A stretch of 64,000 nt of DNA from Trissonchulus latispiculum (lineage: Eukaryota > Nematoda > Enoplea > Enoplida > Ironidae), in contig JASAND010007792.1 of the NCBI GenBank assembly GCA_030248195.1, positions 1 through 64,000 of the forward strand, given 5' to 3'. Made by a program: the position numbers and the translations under genes. The notes beneath the pieces were generated by a model. It did no database searches. It was not told the DNA's origin and saw only the letters and a program-made list of their open reading frames with translations. Position 1 is the stretch's first letter. Each line of letters opens with the position of its first letter. Below, piece after piece: positions 24,301 to 32,680 of the stretch.

Positions 24301-26016
24301 CCCATCTCCCCATCCCAGTAGAAGAAGCTTAGCCATTCTAATGCTCAATTGTATGCTCATTTCAGGCCTGTTGCGGTTCCTTTTCCCTTTTATTTCCTTT
24401 TTTGAGACCTTCCTTTTATTTCCTTTTTTACGCCCAAAATTCCTTTTATTTCCTTTTTTCTGGCTGACTTCAAAAAGTCTAGGAATTTACAAACTTTTTA
24501 AGCAAAATTTACGTTTTTGCCCATATTTTTTCAAAAATTTCCGGCTTCGCCGGGATGTGATCGTATGGATTTTAATTTCAAAGTTTTTTTTATATTTTGG
24601 ACGTATATTTAATAATGACTTGACTTGGCTTTACGTTTTGTATTTTGATCTATTTGGCTGGAAAAGTGTAGTTTTAAGCTAGAGTAAGTAACGGCTGAGT
24701 TTTTGCAGTTTCTAGAGTGCACGAAATAGCAAATTTTAACGATTTTATTCTTTTCAGCACATGTATTTTTTGTTACGCAATGCTAAGATTGTATAAATTT
24801 TGATGGTTATAGGTCGTTTCCAGGACTTTGCAGAAAATTTCGAACATTATCTAAACTTCTCGTTTTATCGTTGAGATTTTCAAATATCTGAAATAGTTTA
24901 CTATGACAGCATGTTTTCTTTATGAATGCGAGCTTATTTATACAGTTTAAAAAAGTGAAATGTATTAACAATGCGGAATTTTATAAGAGGTTCGTGTTAA
25001 CCTGGGCCGGTTCTATTTAATTTTGTTGTCCAAGATAATTGCTTTTCTTTCTGGAATAGTGAAAACTTCTGGAGCTAAAATTTTTTGAACAAAATATGTT
25101 TCTGCTATTTCAGTTTTAGTTCTCTTTCTCTTTTCTCACTTTTCTCAATTTTATCGACTACCTTCCCACCTAGGGTTTAAAGAATTTTTTGAAAATTTTT
25201 AATTTAGACCCTCAATTTCCAGGCCCCGGCCCGGCTCCGGTAGTGGCCGCCCCGGCGCATCTCTAGACACTACTTATAGTAGAAGAACATAGCTTCAGTG
25301 TTGCTCTTGAAGTGCCTTGCATTCCGTTACTTGAATCTGGACCATTTATTTTTCAAAAAATTTTGGAATTTTCGAACATTTTCCAGCACTTAATTTTTTC
25401 AAATTCCAACTAAAAATCTGAAAATTTCCAGCTTATCATAAAAATCTAAAAAGTCCACCACTGTCTAGTCCCTGCCTACTATAAGTCTGTGTGCTTATAT
25501 GCATAAAAGTTTACAGGCGGCAGTACAGATTTCAGGAGCCATTTTCAGATGTCAATATAATAAAATCGCTCGGCTTCGTCGAATCTATCCGATCAGAATA
25601 AATTTTTGAAGCAAAAATAATATTAATGCGTTAGCGTAGTAGCAAGAAAATAGCCTTTAAAATTTGTTATTTTTCCCAGTTTTCATCGGGAAAATTCCTT
25701 TTTTTCCTTTTTTTCTGTTTCATAATTCCTTTTTTTATTCCTTTTTTCTGAGGAAGGCCGCGCAACATCCCTGTCATTTACGTGCCTGTTTTGTGCCAGG
25801 TCATCGGTATGTTAGGAGCAACAGCGCCTAGATCCGTGCAGCTTATTTTCATAGAATGCTCTGTGTCTTAGCCATTTCATTGTTCTTATCTTTTCTTTTT
25901 TGTTTTATAGTGCTGGTGCGAAGAATTTGAAGAAATTGACATTGCGGGATCTGAAGCACTTATTTGATTTAGGTGCTCCAAATGCAAAGGATGATGATAA
26001 GCCGTTACTGCCCTGA
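1866..26016 (+). CDS. TTF2: Transcription termination factor 2-like SNF2 ATPase (Lodestar type), 21 exons
   Basis: DNA-dependent ATPase of the SNF2 family; TTF2/Lodestar proteins strip RNA polymerase II and nascent transcripts from DNA, including at mitosis. My exon model is 1866-3314, 7334-7433, 7715-7846, 9729-9828, 10031-10170, 10665-10781, 10973-11126, 11533-11629, 12780-12988, 14562-14632, 14987-15078, 15308-15399, 15597-15724, 19393-19517, 19757-19936, 20296-20366, 20591-20741, 20937-21019, 23530-23604, 23934-24017, 25911-26016. It sums to 3756 nt (1251 residues plus TGA) with every junction in phase. Visible motifs: I DEMGLGKT (about residues 642-649), Ia [19 protein letters not shown] (about 789-792), [31 protein letters not shown]. 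The short conserved tail [13 protein letters not shown] is typical of TTF2. The N-terminal GRF zinc finger of vertebrate TTF2 is not seen, as in Lodestar. All introns are GT-AG except intron 1, which appears to be GC-AG. Confidence 0.95.
4330..5204. mobile_element. TIR element in TTF2 intron 1 (GGGGGCAGTTTCATAAAA ends)
   Basis: Both ends carry GGGGGCAGTTTCAT(A) in inverted orientation (4330 and 5204). The subterminal DNA is full of short CTAGT/ACTAG-type words that can fold back. No transposase frame is present, so it is non-autonomous. A second, G/C-homopolymer-rich unit with GCGTAGCCAG-type inverted ends sits inside it (about 4790-5037), so the 4330-5204 unit is the older of the two. No convincing target duplication was found. 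Confidence 0.75.
4790..5037. mobile_element. Nested MITE with GCGTAGCCAG-type inverted ends
   Basis: The left end reads GCGCGTAGCCAGGGGGGGCG and the right end reads TTTTTTCTGGCTACGC. The pair matches the general pattern CAGGGGCGTAGCCAG seen, with changes, in other elements of this window (9282-9677, 33338-34468). It lies inside the 4330-5204 element. It has no coding capacity. Confidence 0.6.
5372..6826. repeat. Large inverted repeat in TTF2 intron 1, left arm interrupted
   Basis: The outer arms match from GGGTCACTGATC..ATCCG..GGTAGCGCG on the left (5372 on) to its reverse complement on the right (to about 6826). The inner arms match across GGATCAAAATATGCCTGACG (6290 on) and its complement (to about 6752). 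The left arm also holds GGATCAAAATGCCTG at 5478, so a GC-rich 5520-6288 block seems to have been inserted into, and to have partly duplicated, that arm. The loop holds a nested inverted repeat around AGCCAAATCTGAAA (6493 and 6569). This is a foldback DNA element with no transposase. Confidence 0.75.
5520..6288. other. GC-rich insertion of unknown type inside the palindrome
   Basis: About 770 bp that differ in base composition from the AT-rich flanks. It contains TATATAG (6025) and several short palindromes. No reading frame here looks coding: the longest frames on either strand lack domains. It may be a solo LTR or a non-autonomous insertion, but I cannot show terminal repeats. Confidence 0.4.
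7334..9828 (+). CDS. TTF2: TTF2 exons 2-4: linker with the TTF2-specific LPD(R/K)GQKLLK helix
   Basis: Three exons (7334-7433, 7715-7846, 9729-9828) cover about residues 484-594. Exon 2 carries [15 protein letters not shown], like the conserved ALPDKG..L helix of vertebrate TTF2. Exon 3 is Ser/Pro/Gly-rich. Exon 4 carries [20 protein letters not shown], like the GGR.t..RlrtVh..T segment before the ATPase domain. Acceptors end in TTTAG, TTTCAG and TTTTAG; donors are GTGAGT, GTATGA and GTAAGC. Confidence 0.88.
7965..8345. repeat. Dispersed G-tract repeat, copy 1 (intron 3)
   Basis: This AT-rich core flanked by long G tracts recurs in inverse or diverged form at about 10197-10505 and 24105-24330. 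Shared words include CTGCTATAACTAAGC, GCTCAAAAATTAAGTTTTGG and AAAATAGACGATTTTTGA. The ends carry CTGGGGTTTTTC and its inverse. The open frames that cross the G tracts are not coding. Confidence 0.65.
8428..9692. mobile_element. TIR element with repeated CAACCC words (GGGGCCANNGTTATCAA ends)
   Basis: The left end is GGGGCCAATGTTATCAAAA. The right end, read in reverse complement, is GGGGCCA(C/A)GGTTATCAAG once the nested 9282-9677 insertion is removed. Between them lie many direct and inverted copies of GGGTTGA/TCAACCC, which give strong foldback potential. It has no transposase. The right inverted repeat is split by a younger hAT-like insertion. Confidence 0.75.
9282..9677. mobile_element. 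hAT-like MITE with 8-bp target duplication
   Basis: The ends are CACTGGCGGATCAAGG (left) and CCTGGATCCGCCCCTG (right, inverted). It is flanked by ACCCTGGC (9274-9281) and ACCGTGGC (9678-9685), an 8-bp duplication matching at 7 of 8 positions. Length 396 bp with a long C tract near the right end. An 8-bp duplication with CA-G-rich ends is typical of hAT superfamily elements; with no transposase the family call is an inference. Confidence 0.75.
10031..12988 (+). CDS. TTF2: TTF2 exons 5-9: SNF2 N-terminal helicase lobe
   Basis: Five exons (10031-10170, 10665-10781, 10973-11126, 11533-11629, 12780-12988) hold the first RecA-like lobe. Exon 5 has the Q-like [15 protein letters not shown] and the start of [13 protein letters not shown]. 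The Walker A codons GLGKT lie in exon 6. Exon 7 has [17 protein letters not shown]. Exon 8 has [11 protein letters not shown]. Exon 9 has the DEGH box and [19 protein letters not shown]. All catalytic residues expected of an active ATPase are present. Confidence 0.95.
10197..10505. repeat. Dispersed G/C-tract repeat, copy 2 (intron 5)
   Basis: Inverted relative of the 7965-8345 repeat: C-rich blocks, an AT-rich core with GTTAGCACATTTTAGCATAG, and an end reading GGAAAAACCCCAG. Confidence 0.55.
10784..10866. repeat. 40-bp perfect tandem duplication in intron 6
   Basis: Two adjacent identical units beginning TACTTTCAAACTATTCATT and ending GATTTTGTAAT lie just after the exon 6 donor. The copies are identical, which suggests a recent duplication. 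Confidence 0.9.
13132..14383. repeat. 1.25-kb near-perfect palindrome in TTF2 intron 9
   Basis: The arms 13132 to about 13745 and about 13770 to 14383 are reverse complements over about 610 bp each with few differences, for example a 4-nt indel near 14305 (GACAATG against GACAGACAATG). The tips read CTATAGTCTAGCAAACTT. The centre is a short loop near 13757 between GAACTTCAAA and TTTGAAGTTC. It fills most of intron 9 and has no coding capacity. It is a foldback transposon or a very young inverted duplication. Confidence 0.93.
14562..19936 (+). CDS. TTF2: TTF2 exons 10-15: inter-lobe region
   Basis: Exons 14562-14632, 14987-15078, 15308-15399, 15597-15724, 19393-19517 and 19757-19936 join the two lobes. 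They include [47 protein letters not shown] and [20 protein letters not shown], all standard for TTF2/RAD16-like proteins. Exon 15 is unusually rich in Met, Asp and Glu (about residues 1003-1062) and is the most lineage-specific part. The 3.7-kb intron 13 (15725-19392) carries a minisatellite, a foldback element and a MITE. Confidence 0.92.
15793..15814. other. Short perfect hairpin TAGGGGCGC/GCGCCCCTA
   Basis: A 9-bp GC-rich stem with a GATA loop just inside intron 13. A similar design (GGGTCGC loop GCGACCC) lies at 361-378. It may be the edge of a repeat; no function is inferred. Confidence 0.6.
16530..17108. repeat. Minisatellite of about 120-165-bp units in TTF2 intron 13
   Basis: Four tandem units share, in order, GTGGGTCAAAAATGAAA, TTCAAAAGTGGTCAAG, TATCAAATGAAAGCCC, GGCGATCAACTTTTGTC and AAAAAGTGGCCCCACCGACC. 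Unit starts (GTGTGGGTCAAAAATG) are near 16555, 16709, 16858 and 16986. Spacings of about 154, 149 and 128 bp are not all multiples of three, and the open frames change from unit to unit, so this is not a protein repeat. Confidence 0.93.
17181..17926. mobile_element. Foldback element with 180-bp inverted repeats, intron 13
   Basis: The left arm (17181 to about 17361) and right arm (about 17751-17926) are near-identical in inverse: both contain AAAGTGCTCCTCCGGAGCA, GGGTAGTGGTGAGGTTG, CTTAATATGGGGCTAGG and CACAGCTTCGCCGAGCAACC. The 390-bp centre is AT-rich with no transposase. It starts right after the minisatellite. Confidence 0.9.
18765..19159. mobile_element. MITE with CTGGGCTTATTCTAG ends, copy 1
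   Basis: Ends CTGGGCTTATTCTAG (18765) and CTAGAATAAGCCCAG (to 19159) are perfect 15-bp inverted repeats flanked by AATGA on both sides (5-bp target duplication). The inside has long G tracts and a CCGGCGAAGCCGG hairpin. A second, diverged copy is at 21647-21968. Both lie in TTF2 introns. Confidence 0.88.
20296..26016 (+). CDS. TTF2: TTF2 exons 16-21: helicase C-terminal lobe and tail
   Basis: Exons 20296-20366, 20591-20741, 20937-21019, 23530-23604, 23934-24017 and 25911-26016 encode the second RecA lobe. Exon 17 has [19 protein letters not shown]. Exon 18 has [20 protein letters not shown]. Exon 19 has [20 protein letters not shown], and exon 20 has [18 protein letters not shown]. Exon 21 gives the tail [16 protein letters not shown] and stops at 26014-26016. 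The motif VI Arg-Gln pair is intact. No clear AATAAA was found in the next 300 bases. Confidence 0.94.
21147..21330. mobile_element. 176-bp MITE flanked by TTAA
   Basis: TTAA (21147-21150 and 21327-21330) bounds inverted ends GGTGCATTCATAGT..CGCAA and its complement. The interior is dominated by ACGCGCGTCGACGCGCGT-type palindromes. TTAA target duplication is the mark of piggyBac and Kolobok superfamilies; which one cannot be told without a transposase. It lies in TTF2 intron 18. Confidence 0.85.
21647..21968. mobile_element. MITE with CTGGGC(T) ends, copy 2
   Basis: Ends CTGGGCTTTTTCTAG and TTGAATAAGCCCAG. The interior matches the copy at 18765-19159 through TTTTTGAAAATTGGGCC, the GAACGATTTTTTC word and GGTACCAAAGTTGCACCCAC, and is diverged from it. 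No clear target duplication. Confidence 0.8.
22949..23363. mobile_element. MITE with GATTAGTGATTAGT ends
   Basis: Left end GATTAGTGATTAGTTG..GTAGCAGTTTT; right end AAAACTGCTACACTAATCAACTAATCACTAATC in inverse. About 415 bp, AT-rich, no coding. Within intron 18 of TTF2, upstream of exon 19. Confidence 0.75.
24105..24330. repeat. Dispersed G-tract repeat, copy 3 (intron 20)
   Basis: It shares ACTGCTACAACTAAGC, GCTCAAAAATCAAGTTTT and AAAATAGACGCTTTT with the 7965-8345 repeat in the same orientation. Confidence 0.6.
24363..25773. mobile_element. TIR element in intron 20 with TCATTT target duplication
   Basis: The left end CAGGCCTGTTGCGGTTCC and right end (inverse) CAGGGATGTTGCGCGGCC are matched. 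TCATTT lies directly outside both ends (24357-24362, 25774-25779). Subterminal runs of TTCCTTTT(A)TTTCC occur at both ends. 1.4 kb, no transposase found, so non-autonomous. Confidence 0.75.
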
Positions 26017-26446
26017 GTATCTGGCCTAATATTTTGTTGTCTCTTAATGACATATCACTTGTGATGTTTTATCTGTACCTTGCATTATGTTATATATGTA
26101 AAAGCATGAAGCTCTCTGGTCTTTACAGTGTTGCTTTTTTTATTTGTCGCAAGATACATTCTGATTTGTGATACTTTCTAGTATTTGATGTGTTCGGTGA
26201 CGTTTTCTTCTACTAGTTGCTTCAACAAAAATTCATTTCGGTATTATGGGAGGTCGGGTTAAGTGTTGACAAAGCTTGAAAGTTTCTATTGCTTAAGAAT
26301 TGCATTTGGTGGTTGAAATTTGGTGCTTACATTTTCCTTATCTGTACAGCCTTGCATTGCACAGATGTCATTATGATGTGATGTGATGTGATTGAGTATA
26401 GTTCGGTATTACCTTATGAATCAGAAATGTTAAGTTGTATCCGAGT

Positions 26447-26850
26447 TGGCTCAGGTTCCAAATTTTCAGACCCGGACCGGACCCGAACCCGCTACGTCAG
26501 GCCCGGATCCGGGTGCCCGGCTTGAACTTTTAGTTGATTCAGCATTGCGTGTACTGAATTCCAATTATCAAATTTCTACTTCCGCTTCTAGCTACATTAT
26601 TATTTCTAACGCAGCAAGCAATCTAGATTAGGATGACCTGACTTTAGGCAATTAGATATATATATTTCTCGAAGCTAACTCATGGATCCAACCCATCTGT
26701 AAAACCAACAAATTATAATGTTTTAACATCCGTAAATGTACCAAATTCTAGGATTCCTCATTACCTTGGAACCGGACCCGGATCCGGACACGCTGGCTCG
26801 CGGGTGCCCACGGATACCGGACCCCAATTCTGAAGGGTCTGGTCTAAAAT
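26447..26850. repeat. Inverted repeat of CCGGACCCGGATCCGG words
   Basis: Left: GACCCGGACCGGACCCG, then GGCCCGGATCCGGGTGCCC. Right: inverse words GGACCCGGATCCGGACACG, then GGGTGCCCACGG and GGACCCCAATTCTGAAGGGTC. About 400 bp with an AT-rich centre; probably a MITE. Confidence 0.65.
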
Positions 26851-27357
26851 ATTTGTACCTACGTGTTTTCTAATCAGTCTCCCAATTTTTATGGTCCCTT
26901 TGTGTTTTTATTTACTTGATGAATTTGAAAGCTGATTATAATGGTTTTGTTATGCCACCTTTACACTTCTGTTCTTGCACTTTTTGCCATTACACTTTTG
27001 CCTTATTTCTTTTATTTGTCTGTGCTGCCCGTGCACTGTATGTCTGTTGTACTTGCTGTTTTATTAAATACTGTATTCTAGCTTTGTGTAGGTTTAGACG
27101 TCTAGCATTTGTAGGTAGGTTTTGCCAGCCCTGGCTAATTGTAGAGGCATTGAGTTTATGTCGAACAAGAAATACGTATAGTATGCCTATATTAGGTACG
27201 CGTCTTTGAAAGAAAAACCGCGCCTGTCCAGTTTCACGGTGATCCGTCCGGCCGTCACGTTAGATGCAATGTTGATAAGTGACACCGGCCGGCCTTTCCC
27301 AGGCCGGTGATCGCCGACTGACCAGCGTAAGTATAATGTGTATAAAAGTAAGAAAGC

Positions 27358-28095
27358 TTAATGTGGTGGTTTCCATCTGTGGAAGTTTTACCTTACAAGC
27401 TCCAATTCTTTATGAAAGTTGATGAAACTTCCATATTATTTTGGTGCTCTGATTCGCGTGGTTCTTGGCAGGATGAAAATTCGCACTATTGCGGAGGGCA
27501 TTTTTCTTGGTTTGAGCTAAAGCATCCCAGAAACCCAGATGGGAGAAATCGCAATGCAAAGATGCCAAATTTCGTGTTACTTACTGTACAATTGGCGACT
27601 ATTTTGGAACATAGACCTGTTGAGCTGAGCCATATCCGAAAAATGTCCCTCGGCCCACATGTCCTTAATATCGTTCCACAAAAAGAACTTTTGGCCGATT
27701 CTACAGTTTTGAGAAATCGATGTATATATAGCCTTAATTTCAGAAAATTTCTGCAATTTTTTTTGCTAATGTCTGCTAATGCTTTTTGCATGTCACATGT
27801 GGATGTAGTAATAAATAAGTTTGAAAATGATGTATAAAGCTCTTTTCAACTCCCAAAATTACGAAAGTTATAGCGTTTCAAAAAAGTACAACCTTTGAGC
27901 TACATATCTCCGGTACTTAACTCAGTATAACCAAAAAACGATTTTGAGATTCAAAAAATACATAGCCATTTTCGAGGAAATAAGTTTTTTCAAAATTACT
28001 GCCAAATCTTACTAACAATTTTGGTCAATTTATACTCAATCGATACACAGTCTAATTGCATATTTTATCAATGCCTATTAGCTGCTGCAGTTGCT
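27358..28095. repeat. Dispersed repeat family, copy in forward orientation
   Basis: It starts TTAATGTGGTGGTTTCC and includes CAACTCCCAAAATTACG, AAGTTATAGCGTTTCAAAA and CATAGCCATTTTCGAGGAAA. An inverted relative lies at 40575-41340; partial copies are at 28860-29400, 30470-30527 and perhaps from 63168. The TTAA(G/T)GTGGTGG start suggests a TTAA-targeting transposon. The 158-codon frame in this copy is not kept in the others. Confidence 0.7.
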
Positions 28096-29396
28096 TTATA
28101 GATCTGCTCCTCTATGTGGATGCAACAACGTTGCTATATAAATGATGCGCATATTTTCCAAACTCAATTTTTGACACAAACGTCACTGCCCTTTCGGAAC
28201 ACCGCTATTGGTTGGATCGTGATCTCAGGTCGTCTCTTAGTATAGGTTGACTGACTGGCTATCTTTTCAGACGACAATTCAGAGCCGTCGACATGGATCA
28301 GTCAGGCCTGGCTAAGTTTCTAAGGCTAATGTCTTTCTTACTAAACTCTGAGGTCACTGAAAACCTGTAAATCGGCAGTGTTTTGTGCAACGGTCTTTTC
28401 GATAGCTTACGGATTTTATCCGAGTCAGTAATAGGTATGGCGAGTGGAAAAGGTCCTTCTGTGCTTATTGTTGCAGCTCGGTCAAAATCCCATTCAGGAT
28501 GATTACTTTGAAACGTAATCCGGCCAGCTGTAGCTTCTTCTGAAGGTTCGGCTGCAGTCAAGCCAGCAAGCTATGCATAATATTTACTACTCTTTGCAGG
28601 CGGACTTTCTATTTAAAGCTCCGCCCCACCCTTCGCTTCTTTTTCTGCTGTCTATTTTTTCTACCCATCCTTCCGACCAGGCACAAATAGTTTTGCGCTA
28701 ACTTCGTCGCTATATGTAGGTAAGCGGGGGGCAGCATGTGTTGATAACAGACAACGCAGGTTGCCTTAGTTGGGGGCGACTGAGGCTGATTCAGTTAATC
28801 TGAATTTGGCCAATAACCGCACGCCGGCTTGGCTTGGGGGTTCACTTTTTCTATTTCACTTTCCGTGACTTTTGCTTCTCCACTTCTTGTCCGCCCTACA
28901 AATGGACTGCGGAGAGCAGCACCTTACAGGCCTACTGCAGTGCCTTAGCTGAGTTTGATTCGAACTAAAAAATTGTTTTAAGCCAGAGATTTGGCCGAAA
29001 AACCATTTTGACAGAACTGTGATTATTTTCCTTTGAACATTGAACATCGATTTCTCAAAAACTACTCGACTGATTTTTGGCAGAGTGGATTCGCACTTCT
29101 GCGGAGAGAGCTTTCTCCTGGTTTGAGCTAGAATGTTTCGAGTAGCAAAAAACTCAATGCGAAGTTGCAGCATTTCGTGTCAACGTGCATTTAACCATTT
29201 TCTTGAACGTTAAGACCTACTGAGTCAAATCCTTAAAAACGTCCCTCGGCCTATATGCCCTGCCTTCATATCATGGCACATAAAGAACTTTTCTATAGGC
29301 CGATTCTATAGTATTGAGAAATCGATGTTCAAAGATTTTTGGTCTATATGTTGTCGTTATGCTAGAAACTTTTGCTTATTTTTTGCTAATTCTGAT

Positions 29397-30376
29397 TGCA
29401 CTAAATCGGACTAAGTTAGCTCGGTGTTAGCTTAACACCGAGCTAACACGGTGTTAGCTATTCTGCAGCTTAGATGTAGCTTAGGGTTAAAGTTAGGCCG
29501 TCGCACCAACTTAGGTTTTGTCAAGAATAGCAAACCCTAAGTTTCAGCTCAGGGTTACGTTTAACCAATTTGATTCTTTTGTTTTATCAATGTATCCAGT
29601 CAGCATCTGTCAAGGTTAGCTGACGATTAATTTAACCTTAACCCTCTTCCGCCCAAGACTTCTCGGAGAAATCGGCTCAAAATGACCAATTTTACATCTT
29701 TGGCTGCCATTTTTTTACTGAGACCACCTAGAGAGATGAGACTGCCACCAATCGATAGAGAATTAATTGCTCTACATTTCATATGTAAGCATTGAAGGGT
29801 TGCATATGAACCCGATGCACCCAGAAAAAGTTAGAAGCCGTCAAAGTCGGACAAAGTACGAAGTTTTGTTGAATTTCCATTGGAAAAATACAATAAATTT
29901 ATCTCTAGCTGCAAGACTTGATTCAGATACAGGGTCAACTATGTGTTATTTTAGTGCGCATAGCCTCCCGCATCACCTGGTGGGACGACTTTTCTGCCGA
30001 CGAACTACAGCCGGCTCTGGATTTGCTTGAATGCAGCGCTCAAACAGGGCTTGAAATCATCAAAATTTCCATAGCCGGCGGAATGCTATAGAAACTAGAT
30101 TTTTCAAGCAGGTGTCGAAATATTCTCCCAAAATGGGGTGGACATGTTAAAGATAAAAGGAGCAAATGCCCAGATTGCCAACCGGCAACTGGACCCTGTC
30201 CCAAAAAATAAGATGCCAAAAATTACCACTTGTGCTAAATGGCCGCCGCCGGCATACAAGGGTTAATGTTAGGTCCGAGCTAAGTCTTAAATTTCCTTAA
30301 CTCTGAGCTCATGGCTATGACTGAAGTAGTGGATCGAATTTCGGAGCTAACACCGAGCTAACCCTCATTGGTGCAA
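29397..30376. mobile_element. TIR element with TTGCACTAA/TTGGTGCAA ends
   Basis: Ends TTGCACTAAATCGG and CATTGGTGCAA are inverted. Subterminal words GTTAGCTCGGTGTTAGCT (left) and AGCTAACACCGAGCTAAC (right) fold back. About 980 bp, no transposase. A second element with TTGCACCAA ends is at 43113-43935. Confidence 0.75.
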
Positions 30377-30715
30377 TCCGGTGTAGTTTCGTAAACTCAT
30401 TCCTAATTATAAGCTTTAGACGCTGTATAGAACTCTTTCCAACTCCCAAGATTGGGAAAGTTAAAGTTAGAGTGTTAAAAACATTACCGCAAAGGCACTG
30501 CACAAAAGGATGCCACCACCTTAAGTTCATCAAAACATCTACAATCAACCATGGCCATTTCCTACACTTGGATACTGAAACTGATTACACTACACTACAC
30601 TGATACTTCAAATACTGTCATATTGTTTTTAAAAAGTAAAATTATTGTAATTGTGTTAAAATTGTAACATATGGCATGCTCGAACAATATACAGCTTGAA
30701 AAATAACAGTCTATT

Positions 30716-32680
30716 TTATTTTGATTTCTCGTCGCTTCCCTTCTTGCTGCTTCCACTCTTGTCTCCGCTTTCATTCGATTTACTCCCCGCTGAACCAGAG
30801 TTTCCGCTTTCATTTGATTTGCTCCCTGCGGAACCGGAACGGCATTTCGCTGATTTATTCTTTCCTTTTCCACTGGACTGATCTGCGACACTCTTTTGGC
30901 AGAGCGCCAACCAGCCCTGTTTTCTGTCGCATCCGTCGTCTCTCCACAGATACTTTACCGCTCTTTCCGCTCGTACACAGTCGGAACAGTCTTTACAGTT
31001 CCAACTCGATACCCCGTCAGGATCTTTCGTGTGCCAGGGATACTTGTGAAATTCATTGCCAAAAGTACCGGAAACGGGAGTTCCATCGTCCCAAAGAAAG
31101 GTTCCTTCCGTTTGTAAATCTGTCAAACCGAGCCAAAAGCTGTTAGTTATCCCAATGGCTGTTTTAGTAGCCAAAACGTTAGTGTAGTCCTTTTCTGCCT
31201 TGAAATAGGGCAGATGTCCTCCTTCCGCTTCGCATAAGGCTACGGCTTTGTCATAGGTCACCATTTGTTTTAGGTTTTTGTAGCAGAACGGATCCGCAAA
31301 TACCCAGCCGGTTGGACATTGGCCACTTTCCGAGATTTCGTCATCCGCGTTTTCACATCCTTCTTTCGCACTGTTGAGTTTTGTGTTCTTTCTATTGTTT
31401 TTAGCTTGTTGCCGCAGATTGATTGTTCCTGTTTTTCGCCCTTTCTTTCCCCTGGAATTTTTATTCTTCGATTTATCGTTGGTTCCTGAGTTTCCGCTTT
31501 TCGACTTTTCTTTCTCCGATTTATTCTTACTCTTTTCTTTTTCAGATTTGTCCCCAGAGCCCGAGCCTGACTTTTCTTTGGTTGATTTGTCTCCAGACTT
31601 CTCCTCTGAATTGCTCATGCTACCTTGTTTTGATGATTTGTCTGCTGATGAGTTTTCATCAGAATTCGACTCTTCAGAATTGGAGCTTTCTTGTTCTGCC
31701 ATCTGCAAAACATGCTGACATTTCAGTCTAGTAATCAATTCATCTCTGGACGGTTGCTGTTCTGTTGCTCCGCCGCTCTGTCTTTGTTCCTCCTTTTCTC
31801 TTTGGCACACAACCAGCCAACCCTGTACTCTATCGCAGCCATCGTCTCGCCACTTGTAGCCAACCGCCCGTTCCGCCCTGACACAATCGGAGCACTCTTT
31901 GCAATTCCAACTGGAGATCCCATCCGGATCCGGGGCGGTCCAGGGATAACTGTGACCCGGATTTCCGTAAGTACCCGATAGCGGAGTCCCATCGTCCCAG
32001 ACAAAGGTCCCTTCGGTTGCCAGGTCGGTTAATCCCAGCCAAACACTCTGTCGGAACCCAATTTTCAACTTTGCCGCAAGAAAGTCTTTCCAATGGGCTT
32101 CCTCCTTGAAATAGGGTAAATGGGCTTGTTCACCCGCACACATGGATTTCGCTTCGTCATAGGTTTTAAGCTGATCCAGATTTTTGTAACAGAATGGAGC
32201 CACTTCGACCCAACCATCTGGGCAGCTGGACGGTTGGGGAGTGGTGGTTGTTGAATCTTCCGTTTTCTCATTCAGCAAACCTTCACAATATTCGACGGAA
32301 TATTCGGTTTCCCCGAAATTTTCTGGGACTTCTTCCGAATTTTCGTAGGATGGAACATCGGGTCTGGAGAATTGCGTCACTTTAACCGTTGTTCTTTCCA
32401 GAGTTTTGAATTCCAGAGATTTAGATTTGACCAATTTCTTCAGCTTTTGCGACACGATCATTTTTGTTTCAACTAAAATCACGGATTCCGGCAAAATTTT
32501 GACCAACTGCACATTTTTGGCTTCACTTCTTGTAGCGTCACAAATCTGTCGACGAATGTATTCTTCATTTCCGGGTTGAATTGGGCTTTCAGTAAGCAAG
32601 GTTAGTGGGATGAAACCCGGAATAGCATTAAGTTTAGCAATTGTGAGCAATAATAAACACACAACGCTTAGTCGCAACAT
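30716..32680 (-). CDS. Secreted protein with two C-type lectin domains (intronless)
   Basis: 654 residues from ATG at 32680 to TAA at 30716. I start at this Met because it opens a clear signal peptide (MLRLSVVCLLLLTIAKLNA); the frame is open for 17 codons upstream but without an ATG. A prodomain-like region (about 20-150) ends in a TTTT-Pro hinge. CTLD 1 covers about residues 153-293 and CTLD 2 about 455-594. Both have the cores WLGLTDL.TEGTF.WDDGTP, a DPDG loop (where many Ca-binding CTLDs have EPN or QPD), SSWNCK(E/D)CSDCVRAERAV and WRDDGCD. The two are about 70% alike, so they arose by internal duplication. The linker (about 330-440) and the tail are low-complexity Ser/Lys/Glu/Gly. Carbohydrate binding is plausible but the DPD variant makes the ligand unknown. 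It is divergent from the IRG gene. Confidence 0.92.
   Translation of the reverse strand: MLRLSVVCLLLLTIAKLNAIPGFIPLTLLTESPIQPGNEEYIRRQICDATRSEAKNVQLVKILPESVILVETKMIVSQKLKKLVKSKSLEFKTLERTTVKVTQFSRPDVPSYENSEEVPENFGETEYSVEYCEGLLNEKTEDSTTTTPQPSSCPDGWVEVAPFCYKNLDQLKTYDEAKSMCAGEQAHLPYFKEEAHWKDFLAAKLKIGFRQSVWLGLTDLATEGTFVWDDGTPLSGTYGNPGHSYPWTAPDPDGISSWNCKECSDCVRAERAVGYKWRDDGCDRVQGWLVVCQREKEEQRQSGGATEQQPSRDELITRLKCQHVLQMAEQESSNSEESNSDENSSADKSSKQGSMSNSEEKSGDKSTKEKSGSGSGDKSEKEKSKNKSEKEKSKSGNSGTNDKSKNKNSRGKKGRKTGTINLRQQAKNNRKNTKLNSAKEGCENADDEISESGQCPTGWVFADPFCYKNLKQMVTYDKAVALCEAEGGHLPYFKAEKDYTNVLATKTAIGITNSFWLGLTDLQTEGTFLWDDGTPVSGTFGNEFHKYPWHTKDPDGVSSWNCKDCSDCVRAERAVKYLWRDDGCDRKQGWLALCQKSVADQSSGKGKNKSAKCRSGSAGSKSNESGNSGSAGSKSNESGDKSGSSKKGSDEKSK

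Larger units (their letters stand above)
26017..30715. other. Intergenic repeat-rich region between TTF2 and the lectin gene
   Basis: This interval holds the TTF2 3' UTR (extent not clear), an inverted repeat at 26447-26850, a dispersed repeat family (27358-28095, 28860-29400, 30470-30527) and a TIR element (29397-30376). The longest frame (27361-27837, +) falls in the dispersed repeat and has no domain. I see no gene. Confidence 0.7.

Noticed and set aside
27361..27837. 158-codon frame as a gene
   Set aside because: It lies in a dispersed repeat and is not open in other copies.
28298..28561. 87-codon frame on the - strand
   Set aside because: No start context, domain or neighbouring exon that fits; left out as unsupported.
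30721..32093. Other frames across the lectin gene
   Set aside because: Shadows of the 654-codon lectin frame; no domains.
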